From the NCBI GenBank assembly GCA_015698045.1, contig BLAL01000012.1:930001-994000 (forward strand): a stretch of 64,000 nt of DNA, in the 5' to 3' direction. The stretch is from Rhizophagus clarus (Eukaryota; Glomeromycota; Glomeromycetes; Glomerales; Glomeraceae). The notes below the pieces were generated by a model. That model did not search any database, had not been told where the DNA came from, and was given only the letters and a program-made list of their open reading frames with translations. This document shows, piece by piece, positions 20,790 to 32,694 of the stretch. The position numbers and the translations under genes are program-made. How positions within the stretch are numbered: the first letter of the stretch is position 1; each line of letters begins with the position of its first letter.

Positions 20790-21180
20790 GCTTATTTAAC
20801 AACGTTTATGTTGGCACCTGTATCAAGTACTGTTTGAATAGGTTTATCTTCTTCAATTGCGCAATTTACAATTTCATTTTTTATTATGGTATATAATATC
20901 CAAATATAAAAATAAACCTGACTAGTTGGATCAGGCTGCACGGGTCAGATTGAAAATTTTCTGATCTTGCGCTCACCTTTCCTCTTTTTATGTTGATAAC
21001 ATTCAACTACGTGAACATTAGTTTCTTCAAATTCCTTGGATGAACTGGACTCAAATAAACTATTTATGGATTTTTTGTTACAATTGCAATGCTCCATAGC
21101 AAATAGTTCGTTTATGTCATCCTTTAGCCAATATATACGTTCTTCTACATATTTTCTAGTTGATTAACAGGACCTTGAAC
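20790..21180 (-). mobile_element. Fossil fragment of a retropepsin-bearing LTR-type element
   Basis: On the minus strand the region encodes 'IQTVLDTGANINVV', a hallmark of the aspartic protease of LTR retrotransposons and their kin. Upstream lies a lysine/cysteine-rich stretch ('MEHCNCNKKSINSLFESSSS'), compatible with the gag-pro junction. No reverse transcriptase, integrase or long terminal repeats are visible in the window. It is a short, broken remnant and probably old. A host retropepsin-like gene is a less likely alternative. Confidence 0.45.
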
Positions 21181-22716
21181 GATACATATATATGTCAGAT
21201 GAAAATTTCAAATTTCATCAGGAAGTTTTAGAGGTGTTAATTCACACTAAAATACATGTTGATCAACACACCTAGTATTTTTATTTATGACATACCCCAA
21301 AATTTGTCCGTCATGTCAAATTAATTAAATATTTGACATTATTTTAGTCACCAGATTTTTGCTCAAGTTCCCGAATTTATTAGTAAACAGTAAAAATAAC
21401 CCAAATAATTTTTTGTACTACAAAGCTCGCGCCTAACCACTTTAACCACTTTTTCCGGTATTAGAGGCGCATCATTATTAGACAATGGCTTAATCAATAT
21501 CACGATTTCAATTTTAATTCCCGAGGGTGTAGCACGGGTTTTGTCTAATTTCATAAATCCGCTGCAATGTAATAACTAATACGTATATCAACATATAATA
21601 TTAACACTAGAAGATACCACAAGGGAAAATAGAGAAGACAATAAAGGATGTTAAATAGTGAGTTATGATATAACCATTAGTCGAATACAGAACATACAAC
21701 TGTATATCGTCAGCCAATATATCTGATATGCAAAAACCTATCGATTCGAAAAGAACCGATAACGAAATTGAATAGCATTATCATTATGTAAGAATTTGAC
21801 TGCAGTAAATTTTAATTATGTAATGTCAGGTGATACTTTTAGAAAGTGAACCGTTCATAGAGTATTCTTAGGAATTAATGAAACCCGAAGAGGTATTTTG
21901 GAAGATTATAGAGTGGTATTAGCAACAAATATAAAATGTAATACACATTTTAAGATAATTCTAATGAAATTGGCTTCGTACAAATATGATTCAGTCTCAT
22001 AACAAAAATATACATCATCGTTATAAAAATAAATGCGGGAATCAATATTAGCAGCCATTCAACAAACAACATGTGTCATCGTTACAAAAAAAATATACAG
22101 ACTCGTAAAAAAATATGTACATCATCATTATCACAAATATGGTTGTCGATCGTATCTACCGAAAAATCCTCAAGTAGGCTGAAAAGACATGGCGTTAATG
22201 GAAATTCTAGCCTAACAGGTCACCTGATCTGGCCCGTACATTTTTGTTAAAATATTCTAACGTCACTATATCATGGAGAAGTTTGACTCAGTAAGTATTA
22301 TAATAAAATTGAAATTTTAAAAAATTTTATTCCAAAGAAATTTTAAATTATTTAGATTAATCTGTTTTGAAAGCTTTTCATTACTATAAGCCTTTTTTAT
22401 AAATGTGTTATAGCGTATACTAGGTCATGAAATAAAAAATATTATTCAGTCAGTATTAAAAAAAAAATGAATTCATGATTTCCAACACGCTTAACAAATA
22501 ATAAGGTGCACAAAATACGTTTACGTACTTTAACAAGAAATATCTATAATAAGATACTTCAATCATGCCTTTTAGTCTTCAATCTTGTCATTTAGTTAAT
22601 AGAATCTGATGTGTAAAAAACACCAAATTTATCAAAATATCAAAAGAATATTTTTAAAAGTGAAAGAATTCAAATTCTTATAAACCTCATTTAAATATCC
22701 ACAGAGAAAAAAAATA
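21181..22716. other. Gene-free interval
   Basis: No supportable gene. Around 21820-22020 a plus-strand stretch has mildly coding-like composition ('GINETRRGILEDYRVVLAT'), but no start, domain or splice pattern supports a call. Loose direct repeats of 'acatcatcgtta' occur at 22010-22130. Confidence 0.4.
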
Positions 22717-22890
22717 CCGTATATCACGGGCCACAGTACCCCCCCTATGTATAGTACCCCCCTCAAGAAATTTGCGAGAATTTTAAAGTACCCGGGTACT
22801 TTACATAGAGAATTCCAATTTAAAGCTTAAAATTTTGTAAAATACCCGGGGTATAATACTAGATCAATATATAATGTATATTCCAGATAT

Positions 22891-23235
22891 AAACGCCGGA
22901 ACAATTAGTTTCGGCGTTTTTTTTTTGCGTTTTTATATATAAAAAAACGCCGGAACAATCAGTTTCGGCATTTTTTTTTTACTTTACATATAAAAAACGC
23001 CGGAACAATCAGTTTCGACGTTTTTTTTTTTTATTTTACATATAAAAAACGCCGGAACAGTCAGTTTCGGCGTTTTTTTTTTTATTTTACATATAAAAGA
23101 CGCCGGAACAGTCAGTTTCGGCGTTTTTTTTTGCGTTTTTATATATATAAAACGCCGGAACAATCAGTTTCGGCGTTTTTTTTTTACTTTACATATAAAA
23201 ACGCCGGAACAGTCAGTTTCGGCGTTTTTTTTGCG
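22891..23235. repeat. Hairpin minisatellite, seven AACGCCG...CGGCGTT units
   Basis: Each unit contains AACGCCGGAACAATCAGTTT followed by CGGCGTT and a T-run. Allowing one bulge, the arms AACGCCG-AAC and GTTTCGGCGTT pair around a five-base loop. Units lie roughly 48-55 bp apart, separated by 'acatataaaa'-type spacers. Variants (aatca/agtca, gacg for ggcg) are shared between units, pointing to expansion by duplication. The form, a GC-rich stem followed by a T-run, superficially resembles intrinsic terminators, but this is a eukaryotic transposon interior. Confidence 0.8.
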
Positions 23236-23303
23236 TTTCGCCAATCTAATTAAACCCGGGTATTATACATAGCATGTACCCCGGGTATTTTAAAAATCCT
23301 GTA

Positions 23304-23327
23304 CCCCCCCCCCCCCCCCCCCCCCCC
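23304..23327. repeat. Poly-C run (24 C) inside the MITE
   Basis: Twenty-four consecutive C residues follow 'gta' and precede 'tatgtatagtat'. In such AT-rich DNA this is exceptional and probably arose by slippage in the C-run of the element's GTACCCCC motif. Confidence 0.75.
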
Positions 23328-23617
23328 TATGTATAGTATCCACCCGTGTATAGTACCCCCGGGTACAGGCCAAAACCCCCAAAATTTGCAAGATACCCGG
23401 GGTACTGTGGCCCGTGATATACGGTAATAATCACGAGTCGGGACTAATTCATGTGATGATTTGCCGCGTAATCATCATGTACTTTTTTAGTCAATTTCAT
23501 TGTGCGACACGCCACAAATCAAATTTATTTTATTTAAATACATTTACGTACTCATTTTTAACAAGAAATATTCCATTTTCAACCTTTTTTTTTCTTTTTT
23601 AACAAAAAAGGAAAAAA

Positions 23618-25060
23618 ATGTCAAAATTAAATAGGGATGTTCTTTATTTAATATTTGAAGAATTACAAGATGATAAGAAGACTCTTTATTCATGTCTTTT
23701 AACCAATAAAATCTACTGTGAAATTATTATTCCAATTTTATGGAGAAATCCTTGGTATCAATTACATCCGGGAAACGAGAAATCATTATTAAATGTAATT
23801 ATTTCACATTTATCAAATGGATCAAAGAACAAATTAAGGAATCAAGGACTTAATTTTTCAGATACTTTAAACCAGAAACCTTTATTTGATTACATTAGTT
23901 ATTGTAAACATTTAAATTTAATTGCAATTTTTAAAATTGTTGATAATGTTTATAGTATTCTTAGAAAACCTATACCAATGATTAAAGCGGAAATTATCAC
24001 TCTTTTTATTAATAGTAATACTAAATTTACACATCTTTATATACCCCGAATGCATAATTGTCTTATTCCTAGAACGAATCATCTCTTCTCAGGATTAGTA
24101 TTTCTTAATTGTAGTACTGCGACAGATAAAGATGTTTTATCTTTATTAAAAAGAATTTGTCAATCTATTAAAGAATTGGATCTTACTATAGAAAAATCTA
24201 AAAATAATCCTGCTGGAATTGCTGGAATTGTTAGATTGATTGAAGGTCAAAAAAAATTAATTAAAGTCAATTTTAACGTAATTAATGTGAAAAACAGTGA
24301 ATTATCTTGTAAAGTTCTTGAGAATTCATTGGTTAAGCATGCAAATACTATTCAACATTTTCGAATAACTAAACCTCCTGTCACTAAAATTCTTTCATCT
24401 TTTGTAAATTTAAAATGTTTAGAATTGGACAATTTTTTTATTGAAAAATGGAATTGTTTAGAAGATTTATCCTTACCTTTATTACAAAATTTAAGAGCTA
24501 GTCGTGTTCCAATCAACGCTTTAACAAATTTAATTAAAAATACAGACGGGCATCTTACTGAAATTAAGATTGATTATGTGTCTCATAATAATAAGATTGA
24601 AAATAAAAACATTATTCGGGCTATACATCAAAATTGTCCAAATCTTAAATATCTTAAATTGACGATTAGAAATGATAATATTTTGGAATTAGAAAAGTTA
24701 TTAATTATTTGTAAACATTTAAATGGATTAGTCATACTTATTGATAATACAGATGTTTTGTTTGGTTGGGATAATTTGTTCAAGATATTAATTAATTCAT
24801 CACCAATTGGGTTATTCAAATTTAAATTTTGGTTGGACAGTCCTAATAGAACAATTGATTTAGAGTCCTTAAGATTCTTTTTTGATAATTGGAAAAAAAG
24901 ACCATCTATGTTATTACAAATAATTCAAATGATGAGAAATGAAAATATAGATAATTTAATTAAAAAGTATAAAGCGGAAGGGATAGTTGCAAAATATGAT
25001 AACGATTATGATTATGATCATTGGAATGGGAGTTCTTTGGATAATTTTGAATGGGTTTAA
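23618..25060 (+). CDS. F-box/leucine-rich-like protein, intact
   Basis: A single exon encodes 480 residues. The F-box spans about residues 3-48 ('LNRDVLYLIFEELQDDKKTL', 'CEIIIPILWRNPW'). The rest is the family's LRR-like region ('TKILSSFVNLKCLELDN', 'LSLPLLQNLRASRVP', 'NCPNLKYLKLTIRND') and a C-terminal signature ending 'DNFEWV'. The ATG chosen lies in 'gaaaaaaatg' directly before the F-box. The predicted role, from the family, is substrate receptor of an SCF (Skp1-cullin) ubiquitin ligase. It is the closest intact relative of the pseudogene at 9031-11318 and the truncated copy at 12575-13147. A young MITE sits in its likely promoter, which may affect expression. Confidence 0.87.
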   Translation: MSKLNRDVLYLIFEELQDDKKTLYSCLLTNKIYCEIIIPILWRNPWYQLHPGNEKSLLNVIISHLSNGSKNKLRNQGLNFSDTLNQKPLFDYISYCKHLNLIAIFKIVDNVYSILRKPIPMIKAEIITLFINSNTKFTHLYIPRMHNCLIPRTNHLFSGLVFLNCSTATDKDVLSLLKRICQSIKELDLTIEKSKNNPAGIAGIVRLIEGQKKLIKVNFNVINVKNSELSCKVLENSLVKHANTIQHFRITKPPVTKILSSFVNLKCLELDNFFIEKWNCLEDLSLPLLQNLRASRVPINALTNLIKNTDGHLTEIKIDYVSHNNKIENKNIIRAIHQNCPNLKYLKLTIRNDNILELEKLLIICKHLNGLVILIDNTDVLFGWDNLFKILINSSPIGLFKFKFWLDSPNRTIDLESLRFFFDNWKKRPSMLLQIIQMMRNENIDNLIKKYKAEGIVAKYDNDYDYDHWNGSSLDNFEWV

Positions 25061-26772
25061 AAATAATTTCATCCGTTTATTTTGTATTTACTTTCTATAA
25101 AAAGAAGTATTAGATCAAATTTTAAATATAAATAAACAAATATAATTTTTCTTAATGAATATTTCGATAAAGTAATAAACATCAAACTTTCAAAAGTTCT
25201 AAATCTATTTATAATTCTTTACGTTGCGGTAACGAATATCGAATACCTGATTCGTTCCTTCTAATCAGTTTAGATAATTAAAAGGGAATGAACTGGCAGA
25301 TGAGTTTAATGAATGCTTATTCATTTTACAGATATTTATAGTGTCACTTTAGACGGTGGTTCAATGATAGAGTTCCAGGTTATTTGCAAATTTTTTAAAC
25401 CATAAATCCCAAATCATCGTGATGCTGTATATCTTTAGAACAATATTTAAACTTACCAACGCGCCAACGTGCTAAATCTTGATCAATATCATCATGCGAT
25501 AGATATATATTTAAGTTGTTAAACGCTTTTCTTTTCCTCCTTGAGACAAGAGATTCGAAAATCAAAATTCATAGAATCTCAGATCGATAAGAAGTTGTTA
25601 GAATATTAGAATCATACGTTTTTATTCCATTTGCAATTCCATACGCTCAAATCACCAGCTAAGATTTTCATGAAAATGGTCACTGATAAACATACGTCCC
25701 AAAATTATAATGAATAATTGATCTTAAAAAAGTTATATCAACATTATCAATCATATAATTTGATTTTGAAACAAAGAAACACAACATCATGATTGAATTA
25801 CGGATTTGTTTTGGTTCTTCGATCATTAGCTTTGAATTTTATTAGAAATTAATCAAAAATTGGTAAACCGTCGTAATACATAGTTTAGTGACTATATTCT
25901 ATATACACTATTTTCAAATATCCTTGTACTGTTATTTTTTTTCGTCACCGGTTCTTTTTTGAAGTTCGCCATATCCAACAACCCGCTTCATGTAATTGCA
26001 CTTCTTGTACTTCCTCTAAAATAGGCTTCGTAAACTTTACGCTAAGAGGGTTTTGCTCGTGATGGATATGCCTACTATAACAAGGATAAATACCGCCTCG
26101 TAGCTAATAACCGAAGATGACGAATGTTAATAATAGATCTCTTTTGAGAAATTTCTTTTCTCTGTAATAACGATATCACGAATAAAAAAAATATCACTTG
26201 TAAATCTTCCTCAAACACGGTATATACCTTACGTTTTTCTTATTCATTACACTACTCTTAGAATTTGACCAGATTTTGAGAAACTCATGAGCACTTGGTG
26301 TAAGTCTAGTATTCGCCAACGAAGTCGATTCGTATATGATAAGTAATAACCGGAAATGATGACGCGTTCTGTGAAATAAGACAGCACCTGAGCTTTGATT
26401 ATATAATCGAAACTTCCGGTACTTGCTTTGATAACAATTTCAACTGCGTCTGTGCATTTTCTAATACCATTAAAATTAAAAAAAAAACCATAGATTAATT
26501 AACTAAATTAAAGCTAATGATTAACATTTACGTTCATATTGAAAATACTTCATAATAGACATTTGCAAGTCCATAAATCGGTATTAGCGTTAATCTCTGA
26601 GACTTACTGTACTTCTGACTTTTTAGTATATTACCAACCCCAATCAAGAAAGCCTAAAGTAAATGGAGAAACAGAGACAGAGGATAAAGATGTCATTAAA
26701 TTCGTAATGAACGTAAATTTATACCATAAATAAATGAATTACTACTTATTGCTTACTGCTTGCCTTTTCACA
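25061..26772. other. Gene-free interval
   Basis: About 1.7 kb with no gene, splice pattern or repeat that I can support. Short open frames such as 26539-26733 lack domains or coding composition. Confidence 0.4.
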
Positions 26773-27162
26773 TCACAGCTTCTCGATAATTAAATTTAAT
26801 AAAGTTTCTTCCTCATTATAATCTAATAAATAAACTCTTAACTTGAAAACTCTTAATGCTTGTGGGTCACTAGGTTCTTGTAATAATTGTTTTAGGAAAT
26901 ATTTGCTTCTTTTTGTTATAAAATCATAATTAAAAAATACAAATTAACTATTGTGAAGAAATTACATATTTAAACGTTTGACACCACTGCTTACCTAATT
27001 TAAGAAACCCTTAATGCCTTTAATTTCACTTTTATACTTTCTAATATAAGGCACTCCAAATCTATCATGAGTTTCTACAAGTTCATCTAACCGTCTATCT
27101 ACGTCCAAAGAATTATTTAAAATTACAATAATTACAACAATAAATACGTAGAAATTAGACAT
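26773..27162 (-). CDS. Candidate small secreted protein, structure uncertain
   Basis: From the ATG at 27162 the frame reads 'MSNFYVFIVVIIVILNNSLD', a clear signal peptide, followed by 'RRLDELVETHDRFGVPYIRK'. Without splicing it stops at 26995-26997 after 55 residues. A convincing second coding block lies downstream (26908-26773): 'KYFLKQLLQEPSDPQALRVF', 'KLRVYLLDYNEEETLLNLII' and 'EKL' before TGA. The obvious donor GTAAGC follows the stop and is out of phase. A weaker donor (GTATAA, after 'PYIRK') would join the blocks in phase to AAG|AAGC. Either the weak donor is used or the gene has a recent frameshift. No family is recognised; a secreted protein of about 95 residues would be effector-like. 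Confidence 0.5.
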
Positions 27163-27877
27163 TTGATTGCTGTAGATATTATCTTCTCAACTAACTTGAG
27201 CACGCAGCTTCAGCTAAATTTATACTATTTGCATGAGTTTCCAATTTCTATCCCGTATTTGAATAAGATTTTATTAATTAAATTATAAATTAAACAAAAC
27301 AAATAACGATAAAAAAAATACCATCATTACGAATTTTAATTGCCATTAGACTTAAATGCCGTTAATAAACTTAAATATCAAATTTTCACTGCCATCAAAT
27401 TACTAAAAAAGCAAAGAAAAAAAAAATTCAATATCAGGAACTTTAATCATACTTTCACAATTCTTTTTTATTAATAATTACCGACTAAATCAATATAAAA
27501 TTATCGTTATAACTAAATATATCGCATTCTATTGCTAAGTCAAACCAAATTCTCTCGCTTTTCTGTTTCGAGAACTCCTAGTCTATATGATGATGACCTT
27601 ATAAGAATTCGATTTAAACCCAAATATTTCAAAGAGTTGGGTAATTAGTTGTTTGTGCGTAAATTGTGAATAAAATCAACAATAGAAAAAGAAAAACACT
27701 AATTTTTGAATTAAGAGTACTTACACAATTTGTGTACGTGACTATCATAGGTATTAACTTCAAACAATTTAAAACTTTTCAAATTGTAATTCATTCTTAT
27801 TTTGAAAGTTGAAAATCAAGACTGTTCGTCTCCACGTAGCAAATTTAAATTCGCGATTTGCGTCACACGTAGATCAT

Positions 27878-28060
27878 TATATAAGGGGCTACTTTTACTC
27901 GCAACTCCAACCCGCTTGTTTCTCAATTTGTAGAAAAAACGCCGCGATTCGTAAGTAACGCATTATTTAGAGTGACAGTTTCTTAAACAATAGAATTATC
28001 ATTTACAATTTATAAATTTGCAATTCAGGTTTTATTCTAAACGAACTGGGTACGTAAAAA
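27878..28060 (+). ncRNA. Possible spliced transcript with TATA box, no coding frame
   Basis: TATATAAG (27878-27885) is followed about 65 bp later by a consensus donor GTAAGT (27951), then a 78-bp stretch ending in 'caattcag' (acceptor at 28028). Both putative exons lack an open frame. The arrangement fits the 5' part of an mRNA or a non-coding RNA but could be chance. Confidence 0.25.
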
Positions 28061-28970
28061 AAATTATAAACTGTAGCTGTCAATGATTTCTAGAATTTGA
28101 ACAGTGCAAGTGGTCAGTTATGAAGTGACAAACAGATTAAAGATAATTTTATCAACAAAATTTGATGATATAAGAATTATACTGGACTTGAAGCATTAGG
28201 ACTATGAAAAAAATTTTAATTTAAACATTGAATTTCAACCTTATCTATACAAGTAGGGGACATCATTCGAAAGTCGAAAGTTTGGTGAAAGGTATCTCGA
28301 AGAATATCAGTATTCCTTTTTACAAACTCAAGGGCAGTCTGTGAAAAAGACGCGTGAGCGTTTAATAAAATTTAATAATAAGACGACGACATTGTTATCG
28401 AACAATTAAGGTCAAATTGAAAACGTGGTTTTAGAAAGATATATGGCACGTTCCAAAGAAATGGATTAGAACACATATAATATGAACGCCATTAACTTGC
28501 ACCGCGATAGACAGACAAATCATTCATGAACAAACTTTATAATTATTATTTCAAATTTTCAAATGAAAAATTATTTTAATAATATAGAATGGCGGTAGGG
28601 TTATTTTTTTTTTCACTTGATATAATTATCCAAACAATATCATTTGAATCATATTAAAAAATTTATCCTGGTTGGGTGAACGTAGATTATAACCTTGTTA
28701 GTGTACAAAAATATTTTTTTTTGGACGACACACTATATTCTCGAGTAAGTATATTACATACACTCGGATCGTAGTGCAACTTTTATTGTAAGCTTATTTT
28801 ACTTATTATTTATTTACTTCAGATGTTACAAATGATGATGCACTTGATCAACCAAGATTTTTGAATCTCTTATCGACAAGTGCATAAAGCATTCAATTAA
28901 TGTTTTCTGGGATTATTTGCTGAGAGTTTAATCAAAAAAAAGAGATAGATTTACACATTTCGCTAATTAA

Positions 28971-29001
<31 letters not shown>

Positions 29002-32000
29002 TTTATGGTGTCGAAGCCCACCTTTTTTTTGTTGCCTATTTTAATTTCGTTTTATTTTTTTTTTTTTTATTCGCCAATTTTTCTTTCTCTTTTTTTACTT
29101 TCCGTCCGCCTTTTTATACTGCTTATTTTAATTTGCATAACTATTTATAGAATGTTATAGCCTACAGCCAGTGCAAGGGATATGATACACAGTTTAAGCA
29201 TAAAATAAATTAGTGCAACATTTTACTATCAAAAATCAAATGAGATGTTGGAGAATTATTATTAGTTCTAACTTTCGTCATATATAGAAATAATAATGTT
29301 ATTGTGTTTAATTAAGAAACAATTCAACTTTACTAGTTATTTATCTCTTACATTAACTCGAGCTTTTTGGACTTATTGCCTTAACTACCATGTTTTTGAC
29401 CTATTTTTTTTTATTCTTGGAGACCAAATATTTATGCTGCATTTACTAGATTTAGCCATTACGTGAACCAAATGTGAATACTGCCATACAAGGGATGCAT
29501 GAATAGGATAAACAGGCAAAGTTTCTTGGTTACATTTAACTGAATGAAGGAAAATTTCCAAAAAGTACGAAAAGTATGAAGAATTATGTTTATCATGACA
29601 AAAGTCGAAAGGATTAAACTCAATTTGGTTTTCATATGGGTGGGATGTATTTGCAGATATTTGAGAAATTGATTTTTTACGCCAAAGATAAAGTGAATGA
29701 GGGGCTGCAATAATATACAGACATAGTGGAAAAATACAATCTTATGGAAAAATGGTAAAAGAAATAACATGAAACAAAAACTTATAAAGATCAACAAAAT
29801 TGTCAAATGAATATAAAGTCTTGCCTTATACAAACAACATTTAGAGAAAATCTGAATATATAATTTTCAGCTGAAGGTAAGTTACGATGAAAAAGTGAGA
29901 GAATTCTTAGTTGATCGGCTATGAACTTTTGGTTCATTGTTACTCTAACTTTAGCAGAATTCGACGAGCAAATCGTTATAAGTTGTAGTAAACTTTAGTT
30001 CAACATTCTTCCTCAAATCCTTCAAATAAATTTTGGTAATCTTTATCTAAGAAGTTTGTTAATTGTGTTTTTCTGTGTTTTTTTTTTACAAATAGATAGA
30101 CCAAAGACGCAAAGAAGAATAATAAGATGAAAGACCGAGTGTAACGATTTGATGGTAATCATTTCTAGATTATAGATTACGATGGTCGGAAATGCTTTGT
30201 TTACCCTATTCGCTTTTTATCCGTAGACCCGACGCATAGTTTATCAGAATAGCATCTTGAATAATAAAACGGCTTTGGCTTGAACATGTAATTCAAAAGA
30301 TACAGCAACATAATGATTAATGAGATATAAGAAAAGCAGTCGTTCGAGATTAGATTATGTGGTTTATTATATTTATCAAATAATCGTACAGATCAGAACT
30401 GTCAATGTGGAAGTGAAGTTATCATATACCGCTTAACGTTCATTCCTCTTACAACATTTAACCTGTACTTAGTAAGTTTATAGAAATCAATGTCAATAAA
30501 ACAATTATTTTTCCGATAACTAACTTAATCTATATCAATATACAAGACAGACTAACAAAAAATATTTTGAAATGGTTAACCCAGAGTATAATGGAATTTA
30601 TCTGAGATAAACTCGCTCAGAAATTTTTGTCTTAACTTCGAAAGGAAGATGGTAATAGAACCATTATTTCAAGGTGAATTTTTTTAATGTCCGAATTCCC
30701 ATACTTTCTTGTTTTTATAATCCAACACTATATTAACAATCTTTATTCTAATGAAATAACAAAGGATTCTTTAACTCTTCGCTACAATAGCTTCATTTAT
30801 TACACAAGGGCGTATATAAGCGTGCTCCTAGTAAGTATTAGCTTAATTAAGAGATCAGATGGAAATCAAGATTCAAAAAGAAAAAATATATAATTCAACC
30901 ATTCAAATTTAATTAATTAATACTAGTGTTCGAACATCGTCAGCATCTTCGTGTTTTTTTTGTAAAGTTTTTTGATCATCAGAATTAATAAAAATTTTTT
31001 ACACTACAATTTTTAACCATATGACATTTTTTAGCATATTCGTGAAGTCTCGTTGTATTTGTGATGTACACGTGATTTCTTCTTCAATCTTCTGAATAAA
31101 AATTAATAAATCAGATAATGAAAAAACTAATAGAGTAACATTATAATTACACTCGTTCTCTTTGCTCAAACTTTAATTTAAAAATGAATTCGACGTTTTA
31201 AGAGTATTAGAATAATTAAGATATTATGATATATTAGCAAAAGTTTCATTCCTAAAAGTTTTTCAAAACTAATATAGTTATACTAATACTATTTTTCCCA
31301 AATTACAGTGAATTAAGTAATGTCGAATTTGAAAAAATTATGATGAAAAAGATTTAGTATCGATGATTTTTACCAGTAACAATAATGGATGTGGGCACAA
31401 AAGAATCTAATATGATACAAACTAAAAGGTTTCTGTAAACGGTATAATATTAGGATAAATCTCAAATATTAGATGAAGAATTTATTAAATATATTTATAA
31501 ATTAGTCCCAGTTTTATTTTCTTTCATTTTCTTGTAAACCATAAAAATTAATAATTACATTAATTTAGTAAAAATTAATGTAAAATAGAAAAAAATTATA
31601 TTAACCTACATTTTATTAATACACTGCTTCCGCTAAAAATACTTTAAATAAAAAAAAAAAAAATGGAGATTTGATCATGATGAAATAAAAGTTTTGATTA
31701 GTTTAAGGTATGTTAAAGTTAATAAATCTTCCATTTTAAATATATTGTTGTTTGTTTTGTGAAAGCAAGTCTTTATTGAGAAGTACTAAAATACACATAT
31801 CAATTACATACAGAAAGTAATAAATCGATAACAAGTACTATCTATCAAATGCCCAACCAGATACTATATTAAAAGAGTATTGTTTAACATCGTCATCTAT
31901 ACTTTAATAAAGATCCTTTATAACAACTAGCCGCTAGAACTAACCCGAGTTTTAGAGTGTGGAGCACTCATCCGTCTGTACCGCTCAAAGGCAGAGGTTT

Positions 32001-32287
32001 ATAAATATATTGTATATTATATTACTACTTGTAGCTACAAGATGTGAAAAATTTAATTATTCATTGGTGAATCGAATCAAATACACACAAACATGCACCA
32101 TTCTAACAAGTAGCTCACTTCATTTTTTGAATTATCAACCTTGAAATAAAGTTTGGTCAGACTCTTAAATAAAAGTCTTGATATATATTAAAAAAAAAAA
32201 TTAATTTATATAAAAGTAAACTTTTTTTATTAATTGCATTCTAAAAAATATTTCTACTTTTCATTATTATATTAATGATGAAGTGCT
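28061..32287. other. Long gene-free interval
   Basis: More than 4 kb with no recognisable gene. It contains an (AT)n run followed by a T-run (28969-29003), other homopolymer runs and hydrophobic spurious frames (such as 29459-29833 on the minus strand). Nothing else can be supported. Confidence 0.4.
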
Positions 32288-32683
32288 CAGGTCCTATCGC
32301 AGGACTGCAACAATAGCTGGTACTCGCGAGCTTACTAAAGCAAGCGTCTATGCTCCAACCCTCGCATAGCACAATACCTCTCCAAAAAAATCCAAACCAG
32401 CCTTACTGTGAGACTGTAACAAAAGCTGATACTCACAGACTTACAAAGTAAGCATGCTATGCTCTCACCCGCGCATAACATCATGCCGCTCTACCTTCAG
32501 CCCTACCACAAAGGGACTTCCGAAGAAGTGCACTATGCTCCACCCTATACGCATAGCACTATACCTCTCCAAAAAAAATTCCCAACCAGCCCTACTGTGC
32601 GACTGCAACAAAAGCTGGTACTCACAGGCTTACAAAGTAAGGATGCTATGCTCTCGCCCATGCATAACATCATGCTGCTCCAG
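32288..32683. repeat. GC-richer duplicated block, about 145-bp module
   Basis: A block at 32351-32493 ('tgctcc...ctctccaaaaaaa', then 'ccagcc...actgtgagactg', ending 'cataacatcatgc') recurs at 32536-32683 about 185 bp further on. A partial copy precedes them (32288-32350, 'aggactgcaacaatagctgg'). Copies are diverged by perhaps 10-15 percent. The recurring 'gactgcaacaaaagctggta' and 'tgctatgctctc' phrases and higher GC content mark this as a repeat family of unknown type. A SINE or satellite is possible, but I find no convincing A/B-box pair. Confidence 0.6.
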
Positions 32684-32694
32684 CAAAATTACCC

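Larger units (their letters stand above)
22717..23424. mobile_element. TA-flanked inverted-repeat element (mariner-type MITE) carrying a hairpin array
   Basis: Both ends read, inwards, CCGTATATCACGGGCCACAG followed by TACCCC. That is a perfect inverted repeat of 26 bp, or 28 bp with the flanking TA. TA dinucleotides at 22715-22716 and 23425-23426 are the likely target duplication. Inside lie CCCGGGTA/TATGTATAGTACCCC motifs near both ends, a seven-copy hairpin array (22891-23235) and a 24-base poly-C run (23304-23327). No transposase frame is present. The perfect terminal repeats imply youth. The right end lies 193 bp upstream of the ATG of the F-box gene at 23618. Confidence 0.8.

Noticed and set aside
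29459-29833. 124-residue hydrophobic frame on the minus strand, like a membrane protein
   Set aside because: Phe/Ile/Leu/His richness is expected of AT-rich non-coding DNA; no paralogue, promoter or neighbouring exon supports it.
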